Part shown: positions 1 to 8,592 of the stretch, in pieces | How positions within the stretch are numbered: the stretch's first letter is position 1 | Layout of the letters: each line of letters starts with the position of its first letter | Assembly: GCF_900156865.1 (NCBI RefSeq) | Contig: NZ_LT732529.1 | Location: 390,300-454,299 of the forward strand | Direction of reading: 5' to 3' | Length of the DNA: 64,000 bases | Source: Litchfieldia sinesaloumensis | Lineage (GTDB): Bacteria > Bacillota > Bacilli > Bacillales > Bacillaceae_L | The notes under the pieces: generated by a model | Told to the model about the DNA's origin: nothing | Seen by the model: only the letters and a program-made list of their open reading frames with translations | The model's database searches: none | Program-made: the position numbers and the translations under genes

Positions 1-301
1 CTCCGTTATTGAAAGACTTAAGGAAGATGGTCTTTATGCGATAGGCTATGTATCGGACCAATCTGATTTAGGGAAAGAAACGGTTTACACAAGCACGGTT
101 CAACATGTTGATCAACTGTATGTGTTGGTTGCAAATAAATTTAATGAAGGTGAACTTAAATCAGGAAATCTCTATTTTGACTTCCAGGATGAGGTCATTT
201 CATTGGGGACCTTCAGTCCGAAGATTGACGATTCGTTTATAGAAGAATTGAATCAGTATATACAGGAATATAAAGAAACAGGTAATCTACCTTCTAACTA
301 A
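1..301 (+). CDS. med: Med-like BMP-family lipoprotein, C-terminal part only
   Basis: The reading frame is open from the window edge and ends with TAA at 299-301, giving the last 99 residues. The residues fit the C-terminal lobe of the BMP/PnrA substrate-binding family: an IGYVSDQSDLG segment, then TSTVQHVDQLYVLV, then a GNLYFDFQDEVISLG strand pair, and a final helix ending TGNLPSN. In B. subtilis the BMP-family protein just upstream of fabH is Med, a positive regulator of comK, so family and position agree. A comZ-like gene, which follows med in B. subtilis, was not found here. The N-terminus and signal peptide lie outside the window. Confidence 0.65.
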   Translation, partial: SVIERLKEDGLYAIGYVSDQSDLGKETVYTSTVQHVDQLYVLVANKFNEGELKSGNLYFDFQDEVISLGTFSPKIDDSFIEELNQYIQEYKETGNLPSN

Positions 302-339
302 AAGAAGCTGTCGTATTAGTGACAGCTTCTTATTTTTTT
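302..339 (+). terminator. Rho-independent terminator after med
   Basis: An 11-bp perfect stem (302-312 with 321-331, AAGAAGCTGTC and its complement) with an 8-nt loop is followed by seven T residues at 333-339. It overlaps the stop codon of the convergent small gene on the minus strand. Confidence 0.9.
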
Positions 340-599
340 CGAAAATAATCCAAGAGCGGAGACAGTTCTTTTAATAGAGGTTTTAAATTATCAATTGAGG
401 TCATAATATCACCTAATTGGTTCAATAATTGAGTGTAATCAGCCCCATCTGTTTGGTTAACATGCGTATGTTCTTCTGAATTATTCCATTCCATTCGTTT
501 AGCGCGTTGTCCAAACATAAGCCGATCGAACGGATCAGACTTTGGAGATTCTTGGCTTTCCTCTTCTTTTATATCGAAATCCTCATGCTCATTACTCAT
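330..599 (-). CDS. Small hydrophilic protein of unknown function
   Basis: This 89-residue acidic protein converges on the Med-like gene. It has no signal peptide or membrane segment. The N-terminal third is rich in Glu, Asp and Ser. A central DPFDRLMFGQR segment stands out, and the C-terminal 40 residues form a likely amphipathic helix (LLNQLGDIMTSIDNLKPLL) ending in FRKK. The ribosome site is a weak GGTGAT before the ATG. I do not recognise the family. The place corresponds to the small-gene interval before fabH in B. subtilis, but it does not resemble ComZ. Coding potential is supported by composition and by the shared terminator at its 3' end. Confidence 0.6.
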   Translation of the reverse strand: MSNEHEDFDIKEEESQESPKSDPFDRLMFGQRAKRMEWNNSEEHTHVNQTDGADYTQLLNQLGDIMTSIDNLKPLLKELSPLLDYFRKK

Positions 600-740
600 C
601 TTTAATCACCAACTTACTTTAGAGATTTTTACAGATCAGTTTTACTATATTCATATGTATCACCACTTAAAATGAGATAGGCCTGTAACACATAAAATAC
701 TGGGTGAAAGCGGATTCTTATAAAAATAAACGCTTAAATG

Positions 741-785
741 TTGATAACGATTAAAAAATGAATTAAAATTAGTACCAAGTCATAA
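741..785 (+). promoter_or_regulatory. fabH-fabF promoter with FapR-type operator
   Basis: A sigma-A promoter is visible: TTGATA at 741-746, a 17-bp spacer, and TAAAAT at 764-769. Directly overlapping the -10 and start region is TTAGTACCAAGTCATAA at 769-785, which matches 14 of 17 positions of the inverted repeat bound by the malonyl-CoA-responsive repressor FapR. FapR is known to control fabHA-fabF and fabI in B. subtilis. A second, more symmetrical copy lies upstream of fabI at 45074-45090, so repression by FapR is a well-supported inference. Confidence 0.8.
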
Positions 786-868
786 TAATTGATAATAAGA
801 ATGGTGAAAAAAATTAAAGCTTATTCCATAAATTATGTTTATCGCAAAATAAAAAAGGAGATGTTTAT

Positions 869-1801
869 ATGGGTGTAGGAATAATCGGAATCAATCGATT
901 TGTACCTGAAAGAGTTGTTACGAACAAAGATCTTGAAAAAATATTAGATACATCAGATGAATGGATACGGACAAGAACAGGAATAGAAGAACGTCGAATT
1001 GCAGATGATGATACAAACACATCAGACATGGCATTTGGAGCAGCAACTAAAGCGATTGAGGATTCAGGAATCAGTCCTGAAGAGATAGATTTGATCATTG
1101 TAGCTACAGTTACTCCTGATCATCCATTTCCATCTGTTGCATGTATGATTCAAGAGCGTCTTGGTGCAAAAAATGCAGCAGCGATGGATATTAGTGCGGC
1201 GTGCGCAGGATTCATGTACGGAATTATCACTGGGAAGCAATTTATTGAGAACGGTGATTATAAGCATGTATTAGTAGTAGGTGTTGAAAAACTCTCTAAA
1301 ATCGTTGACTGGAGCGACCGTAATACAGCTGTATTATTTGGTGACGGTGCTGGAGCAGTTGTTCTTGGCGAAGTTTCTGAAGGCAGAGGTATCCTATCCT
1401 ATGAATTAGGGGCAGATGGAACAGGTTCTAAGCATTTGTACCAGGATGAACATATCATCATGAACGGTCGTGAAGTCTTTAAATTTGCAGTAAGGCAAAT
1501 GGGAGAGTCGAGTGTAAATGTAATTGAAAAAGCAGGATTAAAACGAGAAGATGTTGATTATTTAATCCCACACCAAGCAAATATTCGAATCATGGAGGCC
1601 TCAAGAGAAAGACTTGAGCTACCAGTTGAAAAAATGTCAAAAACAGTGGATAAATTCGGAAATACATCCGCAGCATCGATTCCTATTTCAATCGTTGAAG
1701 ACCTCCAAGCAGGAAAAATTAAGGACGATGACGTAATTGTAATGGTAGGATTTGGTGGAGGACTAACATGGGGTGCCATCTGCATTAGATGGGGTCGCTA
1801 A
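869..1801 (+). CDS. fabH: Beta-ketoacyl-ACP synthase III
   Basis: FabH condenses acyl-CoA with malonyl-ACP to start fatty-acid synthesis in the cytoplasm. The protein has 310 residues, the usual family length. The thiolase-fold catalytic triad is present: Cys112 in DISAACAGF, His235 in PHQANIR and Asn265 in GNTSAAS. The ATG at 869 follows an AAAAAAGGAG site at 851-860. fabF follows 69 bp downstream with no terminator between, so the two genes form an operon under the FapR-type promoter at 741-785. In Bacillus this enzyme usually prefers branched-chain primers, which is family knowledge and not visible in the sequence. Confidence 0.97.
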   Translation: MGVGIIGINRFVPERVVTNKDLEKILDTSDEWIRTRTGIEERRIADDDTNTSDMAFGAATKAIEDSGISPEEIDLIIVATVTPDHPFPSVACMIQERLGAKNAAAMDISAACAGFMYGIITGKQFIENGDYKHVLVVGVEKLSKIVDWSDRNTAVLFGDGAGAVVLGEVSEGRGILSYELGADGTGSKHLYQDEHIIMNGREVFKFAVRQMGESSVNVIEKAGLKREDVDYLIPHQANIRIMEASRERLELPVEKMSKTVDKFGNTSAASIPISIVEDLQAGKIKDDDVIVMVGFGGGLTWGAICIRWGR

Positions 1802-1870
1802 CCTTAAAACATAAATTGACGATACGAACAACTTAAATTTTAGTAGAACTTAGGTGGAAGGTGAGAGAAT

Positions 1871-3109
1871 ATGGAAAAGAAACGTGTTGTAGTAACTGGT
1901 TTGGGTACAGTTTCACCACTGGGGAACGATACGAAAACAACTTGGGAAAACGCAAAAAACGGTGTGTCTGGAATTGGACCGTTAACAAGAATATCCATTA
2001 AAGGATTACCTGCAAAGGTTGCAGCGGAATTAAAAGATTTTAATCCTGAAAATTTTATGGATAAAAAAGAAGCACGTCGTATGGACCGCTTCACACAATA
2101 TGCACTTGCAGCATCCTTTATGGCAGTAAAAGATGCGAATCTTTCAATCACAGAGTCTAACGCACCACGCGTAGGAGTATGGATTGGTTCAGGAATTGGT
2201 GGAATGGAAACTCATGAAGAACAGCATAAGATTTTCCTAGAAAAAGGCTATCGTCGTGTAAGTCCATTCTATGTACCAATGATGATTCCAGATATGGCAG
2301 CAGGTCAAGTTTCAATCGCTCTAGGTGCAAAAGGAATAAATTCATGTACGGTTACAGCGTGTGCAACTGGTACAAACTCGATTGGTGATGCATTTAAAGT
2401 TATCCAACGTGGTGATGCAGATGTGATGGTCACTGGTGGAACGGAAGCGCCAATCACCGGTATGTCATTTGCAGGATTTATCTCAGCACGAGCATTATCA
2501 TTAAATCCAGACCCAAAAACAGCAAGTCGTCCCTTTGATAAAAATCGTGACGGTTTTGTAATGGGTGAAGGGGCAGGAATACTTATTCTTGAAGAACTTG
2601 AACATGCACTAGCGCGTGGAGCCAATATATACGCAGAAGTTGTCGGTTATGGTTCAACTGGAGACGCATATCATATTACTGCTCCAGCTCCAGGAGGAGA
2701 AGGTGGAGTTCGTGCAATGCGTCAAGCGATTGAAGATGCTGAACTAACACCGAACGATGTGGACTACATCAATGCACATGGAACGAGTACAGACTACAAT
2801 GATAAATTCGAAACGGCTGCAATCAAGGAAGTATTCGGCGATCACGCATATAAATTAGCGGTTAGTTCTACAAAATCAATGACAGGACATTTACTTGGAG
2901 CTGCTGGTGGTGTTGAGGCAATCTTCTCAGTACTTGCAATCAAAGAAGGAATTATTCCACCAACGATAAATTATGAAACACCAGATCCAGAATGTGATTT
3001 AGACTATGTCCCAAATAAAGCAAGAGAGCAAGAAGTAGATGTTGTATTAAGTAACTCACTTGGTTTTGGTGGGCACAATGCAACACTATTGTTTAAAAAA
3101 TATCAATAA
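1871..3109 (+). CDS. fabF: Beta-ketoacyl-ACP synthase II
   Basis: FabF performs the elongating condensation in type II fatty-acid synthesis and is the target of cerulenin in many bacteria. The 412-residue protein has the Cys-His-His triad: Cys164 in TACATGTNS, His303 in [11 protein letters not shown] and His340 in [12 protein letters not shown], with Lys335 in the same motif. The C-terminal glycine-rich LGFGGHNA loop is intact. It follows fabH by 69 bp with its own GGTGAGAGA ribosome site and is followed by a strong terminator at 3122-3152, so the operon ends here. Confidence 0.97.
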   Translation: MEKKRVVVTGLGTVSPLGNDTKTTWENAKNGVSGIGPLTRISIKGLPAKVAAELKDFNPENFMDKKEARRMDRFTQYALAASFMAVKDANLSITESNAPRVGVWIGSGIGGMETHEEQHKIFLEKGYRRVSPFYVPMMIPDMAAGQVSIALGAKGINSCTVTACATGTNSIGDAFKVIQRGDADVMVTGGTEAPITGMSFAGFISARALSLNPDPKTASRPFDKNRDGFVMGEGAGILILEELEHALARGANIYAEVVGYGSTGDAYHITAPAPGGEGGVRAMRQAIEDAELTPNDVDYINAHGTSTDYNDKFETAAIKEVFGDHAYKLAVSSTKSMTGHLLGAAGGVEAIFSVLAIKEGIIPPTINYETPDPECDLDYVPNKAREQEVDVVLSNSLGFGGHNATLLFKKYQ

Positions 3110-3121
3110 TCATTTCTACGT

Positions 3122-3152
3122 AAGAGTCGGGCCAATGGTCTGGCTCTTTTTT
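3122..3152 (+). terminator. Terminator of the fabH-fabF operon
   Basis: A 12-bp stem with G-T pairs (AAGAGTCGGGCC at 3122-3133 and GGTCTGGCTCTT at 3137-3148) has a 3-nt loop and runs into TTTTTT. Confidence 0.88.
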
Positions 3153-3203
3153 AAATGACTTGAATACAATGTATTGGTGTCTCTTTCGAAAGGAAGTGTA
3201 AAA

Positions 3204-3976
3204 ATGGGGTAATCCATACTGAAGAATGGATAAAGGAGTCTCATAAGAATCCAGTTATACTTTGTAAAAAGTTAAAAAAATACTTTCCGGCTAAAATTAC
3301 GGAACAGGAAATTTATCATCATTTGAAAATGCACGGTATGTATAGAACAGTTGATGAAAACATTTATCATTGCTTGCCTAAAAATGTATGGAAACAAGTA
3401 GATGATGCGTATAAGATTTTGCAAAAGAAATGGAACGGTCCTCCAGTTCCCATTTTTGTTTTCCCAGCAGACGAAACAAACACAAGAATTAAAAAGGACT
3501 TTAATGGTAAATCAGGTCTAGCTTTTAAAGACAAATTATTTCTGTTTGTTTCAAAGCATAATACACAAAGTGAAATAAAAGCAGTTTTAACACATGAATA
3601 CAATCATGTTTGTCGTCTGAAATATTACAAAAAAGCTGAAGCTAATTATACGATTTTAGACACAGTGATATTAGAAGGACTCGCAGAAAATGCGGTCCGT
3701 GAGCACTGTGGCGAATCAGAATTGGCGAGTTGGACGAACTATTATTCCGATGAGCGCCTTCATAAGATAGTAGAACAACTCATCATTCCAAACCAGAATG
3801 TAAAAAGAAATGAACGAAAATACCCCGATCTTCTATATGGAAAAGGATTCTACCCAAAGATGGTGGGCTATTGTGCAGGCTATTATTTAGTTAAGCAATA
3901 TATGAACTCTACCAAACTTCAAACAAATGCGATTCTAGGACTTGAATCAGAAGAGTTTGTGAAAGAGTATCTTTGA
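3204..3976 (+). pseudogene. yjaZ: YjaZ-like DUF2268 zinc protease, frameshifted at the start codon
   Basis: The intact part encodes a DUF2268 protein with a zinc-protease HExxH motif (THEYNHVCRL) and a downstream LEGLAE segment that would supply the third ligand. The natural start appears to be ATG at 3204, 7 nt after the AGGAAG ribosome site at 3191-3196, but it reads ATG GGG TAA. One additional G in the G4 run at 3206-3209 would give M-G-V-I-H-T-E-E-W and then 31 further sensible codons up to 3323, making about 257 residues, close to the 261 of B. subtilis YjaZ. Later start codons (TTG 3323, ATG 3329, ATG 3338) have no ribosome site. Either a one-base deletion inactivates the gene or the base call is wrong. 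The position after fabF matches B. subtilis. Confidence 0.75.
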
Positions 3977-4029
3977 CTGCAGGTGAATCCTGTGGTTTTT
4001 TGTTTGTACGAAAGAATGGGCGAGTGGGG

Positions 4030-4210
4030 TGTCGTTTGGTGAAATGTGGAAAAATGATTGAGGAGAATTGCGGGATAATGTTGTGCGTTTGGATAAAACA
4101 GGAAAATAACGCGGCATAACCACTGATTAAGATGTCGCATTTGGAATAATCAGGGAAATACTATGTCATATCATCGAGTTAAGGTACCACATTTGGATAA
4201 AACAGAAAAC
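4030..4210 (+). repeat. Four degenerate 52-53-bp tandem units
   Basis: The core TTTGG recurs at 4035-4039, 4088-4092, 4140-4144 and 4192-4196, a spacing of 53, 52 and 52 bp. The units also share a following AANNCAGGGAAA-like stretch (for example GGATAAAACAGGAAAATAAC after 4090 and GGATAAAACAGAAAAC after 4195) and a TGTCG or TGCG lead-in. The repeat is non-coding and lies between yjaZ and its distal terminator. Confidence 0.65.
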
Positions 4211-4272
4211 ATGTTAACGTAACTTAAACATACCAACAGGCAATATTAAGAAAATAGTTTCTAGCCAAAGAG

Positions 4273-4309
4273 AAAGAGTATCCCTCTAGCAAGAGGGATA
4301 CTCTTTTCA
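4273..4309 (+). terminator. Strong isolated terminator hairpin
   Basis: A perfect 15-bp stem (AAAGAGTATCCCTCT at 4273-4287 with 4292-4306) has a 4-nt AGCA loop and ends in TTTT. It lies 300 bp past yjaZ and would stop any readthrough across the repeat array. It also has an A-run on its other side and may work for the minus strand. Confidence 0.85.
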
Positions 4310-4445
4310 ATAATCATATAATCACTAATATACATACAAGATGAGCCTTCACTTTATGATTAATTCCGGCTTTTTGAAGCAATTGCCTTAAAAGGGATTC
4401 ACAACGACTAAGTTGAATAAGGGGATTTTTTACTTCCATACCATA

Positions 4446-4560
4446 TTAAGTTTTCCAGATTTCACCATCCATTACGTAGTCGCCTTCAAAATTTTTCACT
4501 TCAAACATGTGAATTTTGTATCTCAGACTCTATGTTTTCAACCAATTCTAATAATAACTT
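4446..4560 (-). pseudogene. Possible decayed NERD-domain protein fragment
   Basis: On the minus strand a stop-terminated frame reads IHMFEVKNFEGDYVMDGEIW followed by KT and a stop at 4446-4448. The FEVKNFEGDY core resembles the central strand of NERD (nuclease-related) domains, where a Glu-Val-Lys-Asn motif is typical. Just upstream, in a different frame, KLLLELVENIESEIQNS resembles the preceding helix-strand of the same family. The two halves are split by a frameshift near 4508 and there is no start or ribosome site. This is read as a gene remnant. The resemblance is from memory of the family and the fragment is short. Confidence 0.35.
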
Positions 4561-4690
4561 GTATGTACAACTTGTTAGAAAATTCTAATATAATATATTT
4601 TTATAATATATTTAAATAATTAGACTATACTAAATAATAGGTTAAAGCCCTTATTTTATAAGGGTTACACTATAAGTTGAAAAAATTGTC

Positions 4691-4719
4691 TTGCAATTAT
4701 AAAATTATAGTAATAAAAT
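4691..4719 (+). promoter_or_regulatory. Promoter of the app-type operon
   Basis: TTGCAA at 4691-4696, a 17-bp spacer and TAAAAT at 4714-4719 make a good sigma-A promoter. The surrounding sequence (AATTGTCTTGCAATTATAAA) is clearly related to the region around the promoter of the second peptide operon at 10675-10703, indicating common descent of the two control regions. Confidence 0.7.
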
Positions 4720-4774
4720 TCTTATTACACATAAAAATATTTTTTCTAATCTTGTAGAATTTGGGGTGTCTTTT

Positions 4775-5788
4775 ATGCAACGGCCAACTAATGAAGCACC
4801 TTTGCTAGAAGTGAAGGGGTTAAAAACTGGATTTAAAATAGATGGGGAAATATATCATGCAGTTGATGGTGTCTCTTTTGAGGTTAAACCACGTCAAATT
4901 GTCGGAATTGTTGGAGAATCTGGATGTGGGAAAAGTGTTATGTCAATGTCTGTTATGAAACTCTTACCCGTAGGGATTGGGGAGATTACAGACGGAGAGG
5001 TTGTTTTTCAGGGGAATAACATTGAAAAACTATCAGAAACTCAAATGAATAAAATTCGTGGAAGAGATATTTCAATGATTTTCCAAGAACCGATGACAGC
5101 ATTGAATCCTGTTTTTACAATTGGATTTCAATTGGAGGAAGTTCTATTAAACCATCAAAAAATTTCAAAAAAAAGAGCTAGAGAGATAAGTATCGATCTT
5201 TTAACACAAGTAGGGATTTCTCGACCGGACAGTATCGTAGATGAGTATCCTCATCAACTGTCAGGAGGAATGCGTCAACGCGTAATGATTGCGATGGCAA
5301 TCGCATGTCAACCAAAGTTACTCATAGCGGATGAACCTACAACAGCACTTGACGTGACGGTACAAGCGCAAATTCTTGAACTCTTAAAGAGTATCCAAGA
5401 AAAAAACGATATGTCAGTCATCTTAATTACCCATGATTTGGGTGTAGTAGCTGAAATGTGTGATGAAGTAATTGTTATGTATGCGGGTCAGATTGTGGAA
5501 AGAACAGATGTAGATACACTTTTCTATAATCCAAAGCATCCTTATACGAAGCTACTAATAGAATCGATTCCAAAGTTACATGAAAAAGTTGAAACATTGG
5601 GGTCAATTGAGGGGATTGTTCCTTCTTTAAAAAACATGCCACGTGTAGGATGTCGATTTGCTGACCGTTGTCCAGTCGCAATGCCTGAGTGTAAAACTAT
5701 TACACCTGCATTAGGAATGGTAGAGGATGGACATGAAGTCTCCTGTCTACTATACAAGACTAGTCAACCTGTAAAAGAGGTGAGATAA
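4775..5788 (+). CDS. appD: Oligopeptide ABC transporter ATPase, OppD/AppD type
   Basis: This is one of two ATPases powering a peptide importer at the inner face of the membrane. Walker A (GESGCGKS) is at residues 48-55, followed by a Q-loop (FQEPMTALNP), the signature LSGGMRQR and Walker B ([12 protein letters not shown]). The C-terminal oligopeptide domain has four Cys (GCRF, RCP, ECK, SCLL), the pattern that binds an iron-sulphur cluster in DppD-like proteins. ATG at 4775 is preferred over the in-frame GTG at 4766 because the GGGGTG ribosome site at 4763-4768 is correctly spaced for it. The order D-F-A-B-C is that of the B. subtilis app operon. Confidence 0.9.
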   Translation: MQRPTNEAPLLEVKGLKTGFKIDGEIYHAVDGVSFEVKPRQIVGIVGESGCGKSVMSMSVMKLLPVGIGEITDGEVVFQGNNIEKLSETQMNKIRGRDISMIFQEPMTALNPVFTIGFQLEEVLLNHQKISKKRAREISIDLLTQVGISRPDSIVDEYPHQLSGGMRQRVMIAMAIACQPKLLIADEPTTALDVTVQAQILELLKSIQEKNDMSVILITHDLGVVAEMCDEVIVMYAGQIVERTDVDTLFYNPKHPYTKLLIESIPKLHEKVETLGSIEGIVPSLKNMPRVGCRFADRCPVAMPECKTITPALGMVEDGHEVSCLLYKTSQPVKEVR

Positions 5789-5791
5789 GAA

Positions 5792-6787
5792 ATGGCTAAT
5801 CAAACGTTAGATAAGAATAATGAAAATGTATTATTAGAGGTTAAGAATCTTAAAACCTACTACCCTATTAAGGGCGGGTTTATGAGAAAGACAATAGGAC
5901 ATGTGAAAGCGGTTGATGATGTTTCGTTTGAGATTAAAGAAGGTGAAACATTAGGGCTTGTTGGAGAATCAGGTTGTGGAAAGTCTACGACAGGGAGAAC
6001 TCTCCTTCGTTTACTAGATGCTACAGAAGGTCAAATTCTACTAGATGGAAGAGACATTACGAAGCTAAAAGGAAAGCCATTACGTGAAATTAGAAAAGAT
6101 TTTCAAATGGTGTTCCAGGATCCATATGCTTCACTAAATCCGATGCAAATGGTTGGTGACATCATTGCAGAACCAATCATCAATTACACAGGGAAGTCTC
6201 TAAAAGATTTAAAAGAAGAAGTAATGGATCTCCTTAAAAAGGTGGGACTACCAGAGGATGCTTATTATAAATATGCGCATGAATTTTCTGGTGGACAACG
6301 TCAAAGAATCGGTATTGCTCGTGCATTAGCGTTAAGACCAAAATTGATTATTGCCGATGAGCCAGTATCTGCTTTGGACGTTTCAGTTCAATCACAAGTA
6401 CTTAACCTATTAAAAGAATTACAAGATGAGTTCGGCTTAACGTTCCTATTCATCGCCCATGACCTAAGTGTCGTTAAACACATGAGCGATCGAATTGGAG
6501 TTATGTACCTTGGTGGAATTGTTGAATTAGCAGAAAAGGATAGCATGTACGCAGAGCCGCTTCATCCTTATACACAAGCTTTAATTTCAGCCATTCCTGA
6601 GCCAGACCCTAGAAGGAAAAAAGAAAGAATCGTTCTAGAGGGAGATGTACCAAGTCCAGCGAACCCGCCGAGTGGTTGTCCATTCCATCCGAGATGTCCG
6701 ATGGCTATGGAAGAGTGTTCTATGGCAAAACCTGAATTAAAGGAGGTGAAGCCAGGACATAGAGTGGCTTGTCATTTATACAAATAA
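5792..6787 (+). CDS. appF: Oligopeptide ABC transporter ATPase, OppF/AppF type
   Basis: The second ATPase of the app-type importer has 331 residues. Walker A (GESGCGKST) is at residues 58-66, with [10 protein letters not shown] as Q-loop, [15 protein letters not shown] as signature and [12 protein letters not shown] as Walker B. The C-terminus has the four-Cys pattern GCPF, RCP, ECS, ACHL. It starts 3 bp after the appD stop, preceded by AGAGGTGAG, so translation is likely coupled. It is a paralogue of the proteins at 11946-12965 and 23963-24901. Confidence 0.9.
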   Translation: MANQTLDKNNENVLLEVKNLKTYYPIKGGFMRKTIGHVKAVDDVSFEIKEGETLGLVGESGCGKSTTGRTLLRLLDATEGQILLDGRDITKLKGKPLREIRKDFQMVFQDPYASLNPMQMVGDIIAEPIINYTGKSLKDLKEEVMDLLKKVGLPEDAYYKYAHEFSGGQRQRIGIARALALRPKLIIADEPVSALDVSVQSQVLNLLKELQDEFGLTFLFIAHDLSVVKHMSDRIGVMYLGGIVELAEKDSMYAEPLHPYTQALISAIPEPDPRRKKERIVLEGDVPSPANPPSGCPFHPRCPMAMEECSMAKPELKEVKPGHRVACHLYK

Positions 6788-6840
6788 GTTTGGCAGGTAA
6801 TTTACAAAACATACATTAAAAATACGGGGGGAAAACCAAT

Positions 6841-8556
6841 ATGAAAAAGTCAGCATTGTGGACGATCGCATTAATGCTAGTAATGTCATTATTCCTAGCT
6901 GCTTGCGGTGGTAATGAAGAAAAAGCTGAAAAAGAAAATGATAACACAGGTTCTGAAACATCTGAACCTAAAGAAGGCGGAAAAATCACACTTGCAGTTG
7001 ACCAAGCTCCAGAAGGTGTTTTTGAATCTGCTTATTACAGAAGTGCAATTGATGCACAAATCCTTGGTTTCACAGGCGATAGCATTTACAAAGTAAATGA
7101 TAACCTAGAGTATGTACCGAATCTTGCTACATGGGAAATCAGCGAAGACAAATTAACGTATACTTTCAAATTTGAAGAAGGCGTTAAGTGGCATAACGGT
7201 GAAGAATTAACTGCTGAAGATTATGCATTTGCTTTAGAAACAATTGCTCACCCAGATTATGATGGTTCTCGTTTCAACTATGTTGAAGGAATCAAAGGTG
7301 CAAAAGCGAAAAAAGATGGACAAGCTGAAACAATTGAAGGTGTTAACGTAGTTGACAAGTATACAGTTGAGATTACTTTCGAAGAAGTAAAAATCAACAA
7401 CTTAGAAAATCTATGGTCAGATCCAATGCCTAAGAAACATTATGAAGGTGTTGCGGTTGCAGATCTTGGAGAATCTGAGGAAGTTCGTACAAACCCAGTT
7501 GGTCTTGGACCATTCAAAGTGAAGAAAGTAGTACCGGGTGAATACGTAGAATTAGAGCGTTTTGATGAATATTGGCAAGGTAAGCCACTACTTGATGGTG
7601 TTGTTATTAAAGTTATTGATCCTTCTCTAGCTAACGGTGCATTCCAAAATGGCGAAATCGACATCATGGAAATCGCTCCAGCTTCTGTAAAAGAATTAGA
7701 AAACATGGATCATGTTCGTGTTGAAGAAACTAGTGGTACTGCTTACTCTTATATCGGTTTACGCTTTGGTCACCGTGATCAAGAAACACGTACAAACGTT
7801 GCTGATTTTGATAAGTTTGAATCAAAAGAATTACGTCAAGCATTATTACACGCAATTAATCGTCAAGCAATGATTGATGGATTCTTATCTGGTAAAGGTA
7901 AAGTATTTAACACTGTTATTCCTTCTGCATTCTGGATGGCAGCTGACGATTCAGAATTAAACCAATATGAGTATGATCAAGAGAAAGCAAAAGAATTATT
8001 AGCTTCTGCTGGATACAAAGATGTAGATGGTGATGGATTCGTAGAAGATCCAGAAGGTAACCCATTCTCTATCAAATTTGGTCACTATGCAGGTAACGCA
8101 ACATTTGAAGGTCGTGCACAAGCGATTATTCAAAGCTGGAATGACATCGGAGTTAAGACAGAGTTATCAACAGGTTCTTTAGTTGAGTTCAACCTATACA
8201 ACGAAATGAAAGACAACGATGATAAAGAACTAGAAGCATTCTTCGGTTCATGGGGAACAGGTGCTGACCCAGATCCATCTGGACTATGGGCAAATGACGC
8301 TGAATGGAACTATGGTCGTTGGGTAAATGAAGATAACCAAAGACTTCTTAATGAAGGCTTAAGTGAAAAATCATTTGACCAAGAGTACCGTGGACAAGTA
8401 TATGTTGAGTGGCAAAAACTATTCAACGAAGAATTACCAGCATTACCATTATGGGAAAACATGGACCTTTATGGAATTAACAAACGTCTAGAAGGTGTAC
8501 ATGTAAATGCAGTTGGATTCCAAACTGATGTTCATAAGTGGTATGTAACTGACTGA
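6841..8556 (+). CDS. appA: Peptide-binding lipoprotein, AppA/OppA type
   Basis: This is the extracytoplasmic receptor of the importer (SBP family 5), 571 residues. The N-terminus is a lipoprotein signal with lipobox LAAC, making Cys22 the lipidated residue, followed by a Gly/Glu/Lys-rich linker. Family 5 features include the GGKITLAVDQ start of lobe I, a VKWHNGEELTAEDYAFAL segment matching the family signature, and the NPVGLGPFKV motif. The GGGG-rich ribosome site at 6827-6831 is strong, in keeping with the high expression typical of receptors. It follows appF by 53 bp. B. subtilis AppA has 543 residues. Confidence 0.9.
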   Translation: MKKSALWTIALMLVMSLFLAACGGNEEKAEKENDNTGSETSEPKEGGKITLAVDQAPEGVFESAYYRSAIDAQILGFTGDSIYKVNDNLEYVPNLATWEISEDKLTYTFKFEEGVKWHNGEELTAEDYAFALETIAHPDYDGSRFNYVEGIKGAKAKKDGQAETIEGVNVVDKYTVEITFEEVKINNLENLWSDPMPKKHYEGVAVADLGESEEVRTNPVGLGPFKVKKVVPGEYVELERFDEYWQGKPLLDGVVIKVIDPSLANGAFQNGEIDIMEIAPASVKELENMDHVRVEETSGTAYSYIGLRFGHRDQETRTNVADFDKFESKELRQALLHAINRQAMIDGFLSGKGKVFNTVIPSAFWMAADDSELNQYEYDQEKAKELLASAGYKDVDGDGFVEDPEGNPFSIKFGHYAGNATFEGRAQAIIQSWNDIGVKTELSTGSLVEFNLYNEMKDNDDKELEAFFGSWGTGADPDPSGLWANDAEWNYGRWVNEDNQRLLNEGLSEKSFDQEYRGQVYVEWQKLFNEELPALPLWENMDLYGINKRLEGVHVNAVGFQTDVHKWYVTD

Positions 8557-8592
8557 TTGCAATAAGATTTTTAAGGATAAGGAGCAAATAAC

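Larger units (their letters stand above)
3977..4774. other. 800-bp interval without an intact gene
   Basis: Between yjaZ and appD no open frame has a ribosome site. The stretch contains a 52/53-bp degenerate repeat array (4030-4210), a strong terminator hairpin (4273-4309), a possible NERD-domain gene relic on the minus strand (4446-4560) and the app promoter (4691-4719), each listed separately. Confidence 0.7.

Noticed and set aside
3323-3976. A 217-residue YjaZ starting at TTG 3323
   Set aside because: No ribosome site precedes it, and coding character continues 40 codons upstream to an ATG with a good site, so the short form is an artefact of the frameshift.
4413-4619. 68-codon open frame starting at TTG
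   Set aside because: Very AT-rich, no ribosome site, Phe/Ile/Asn-rich composition without a domain, and it overlaps the probable minus-strand relic.
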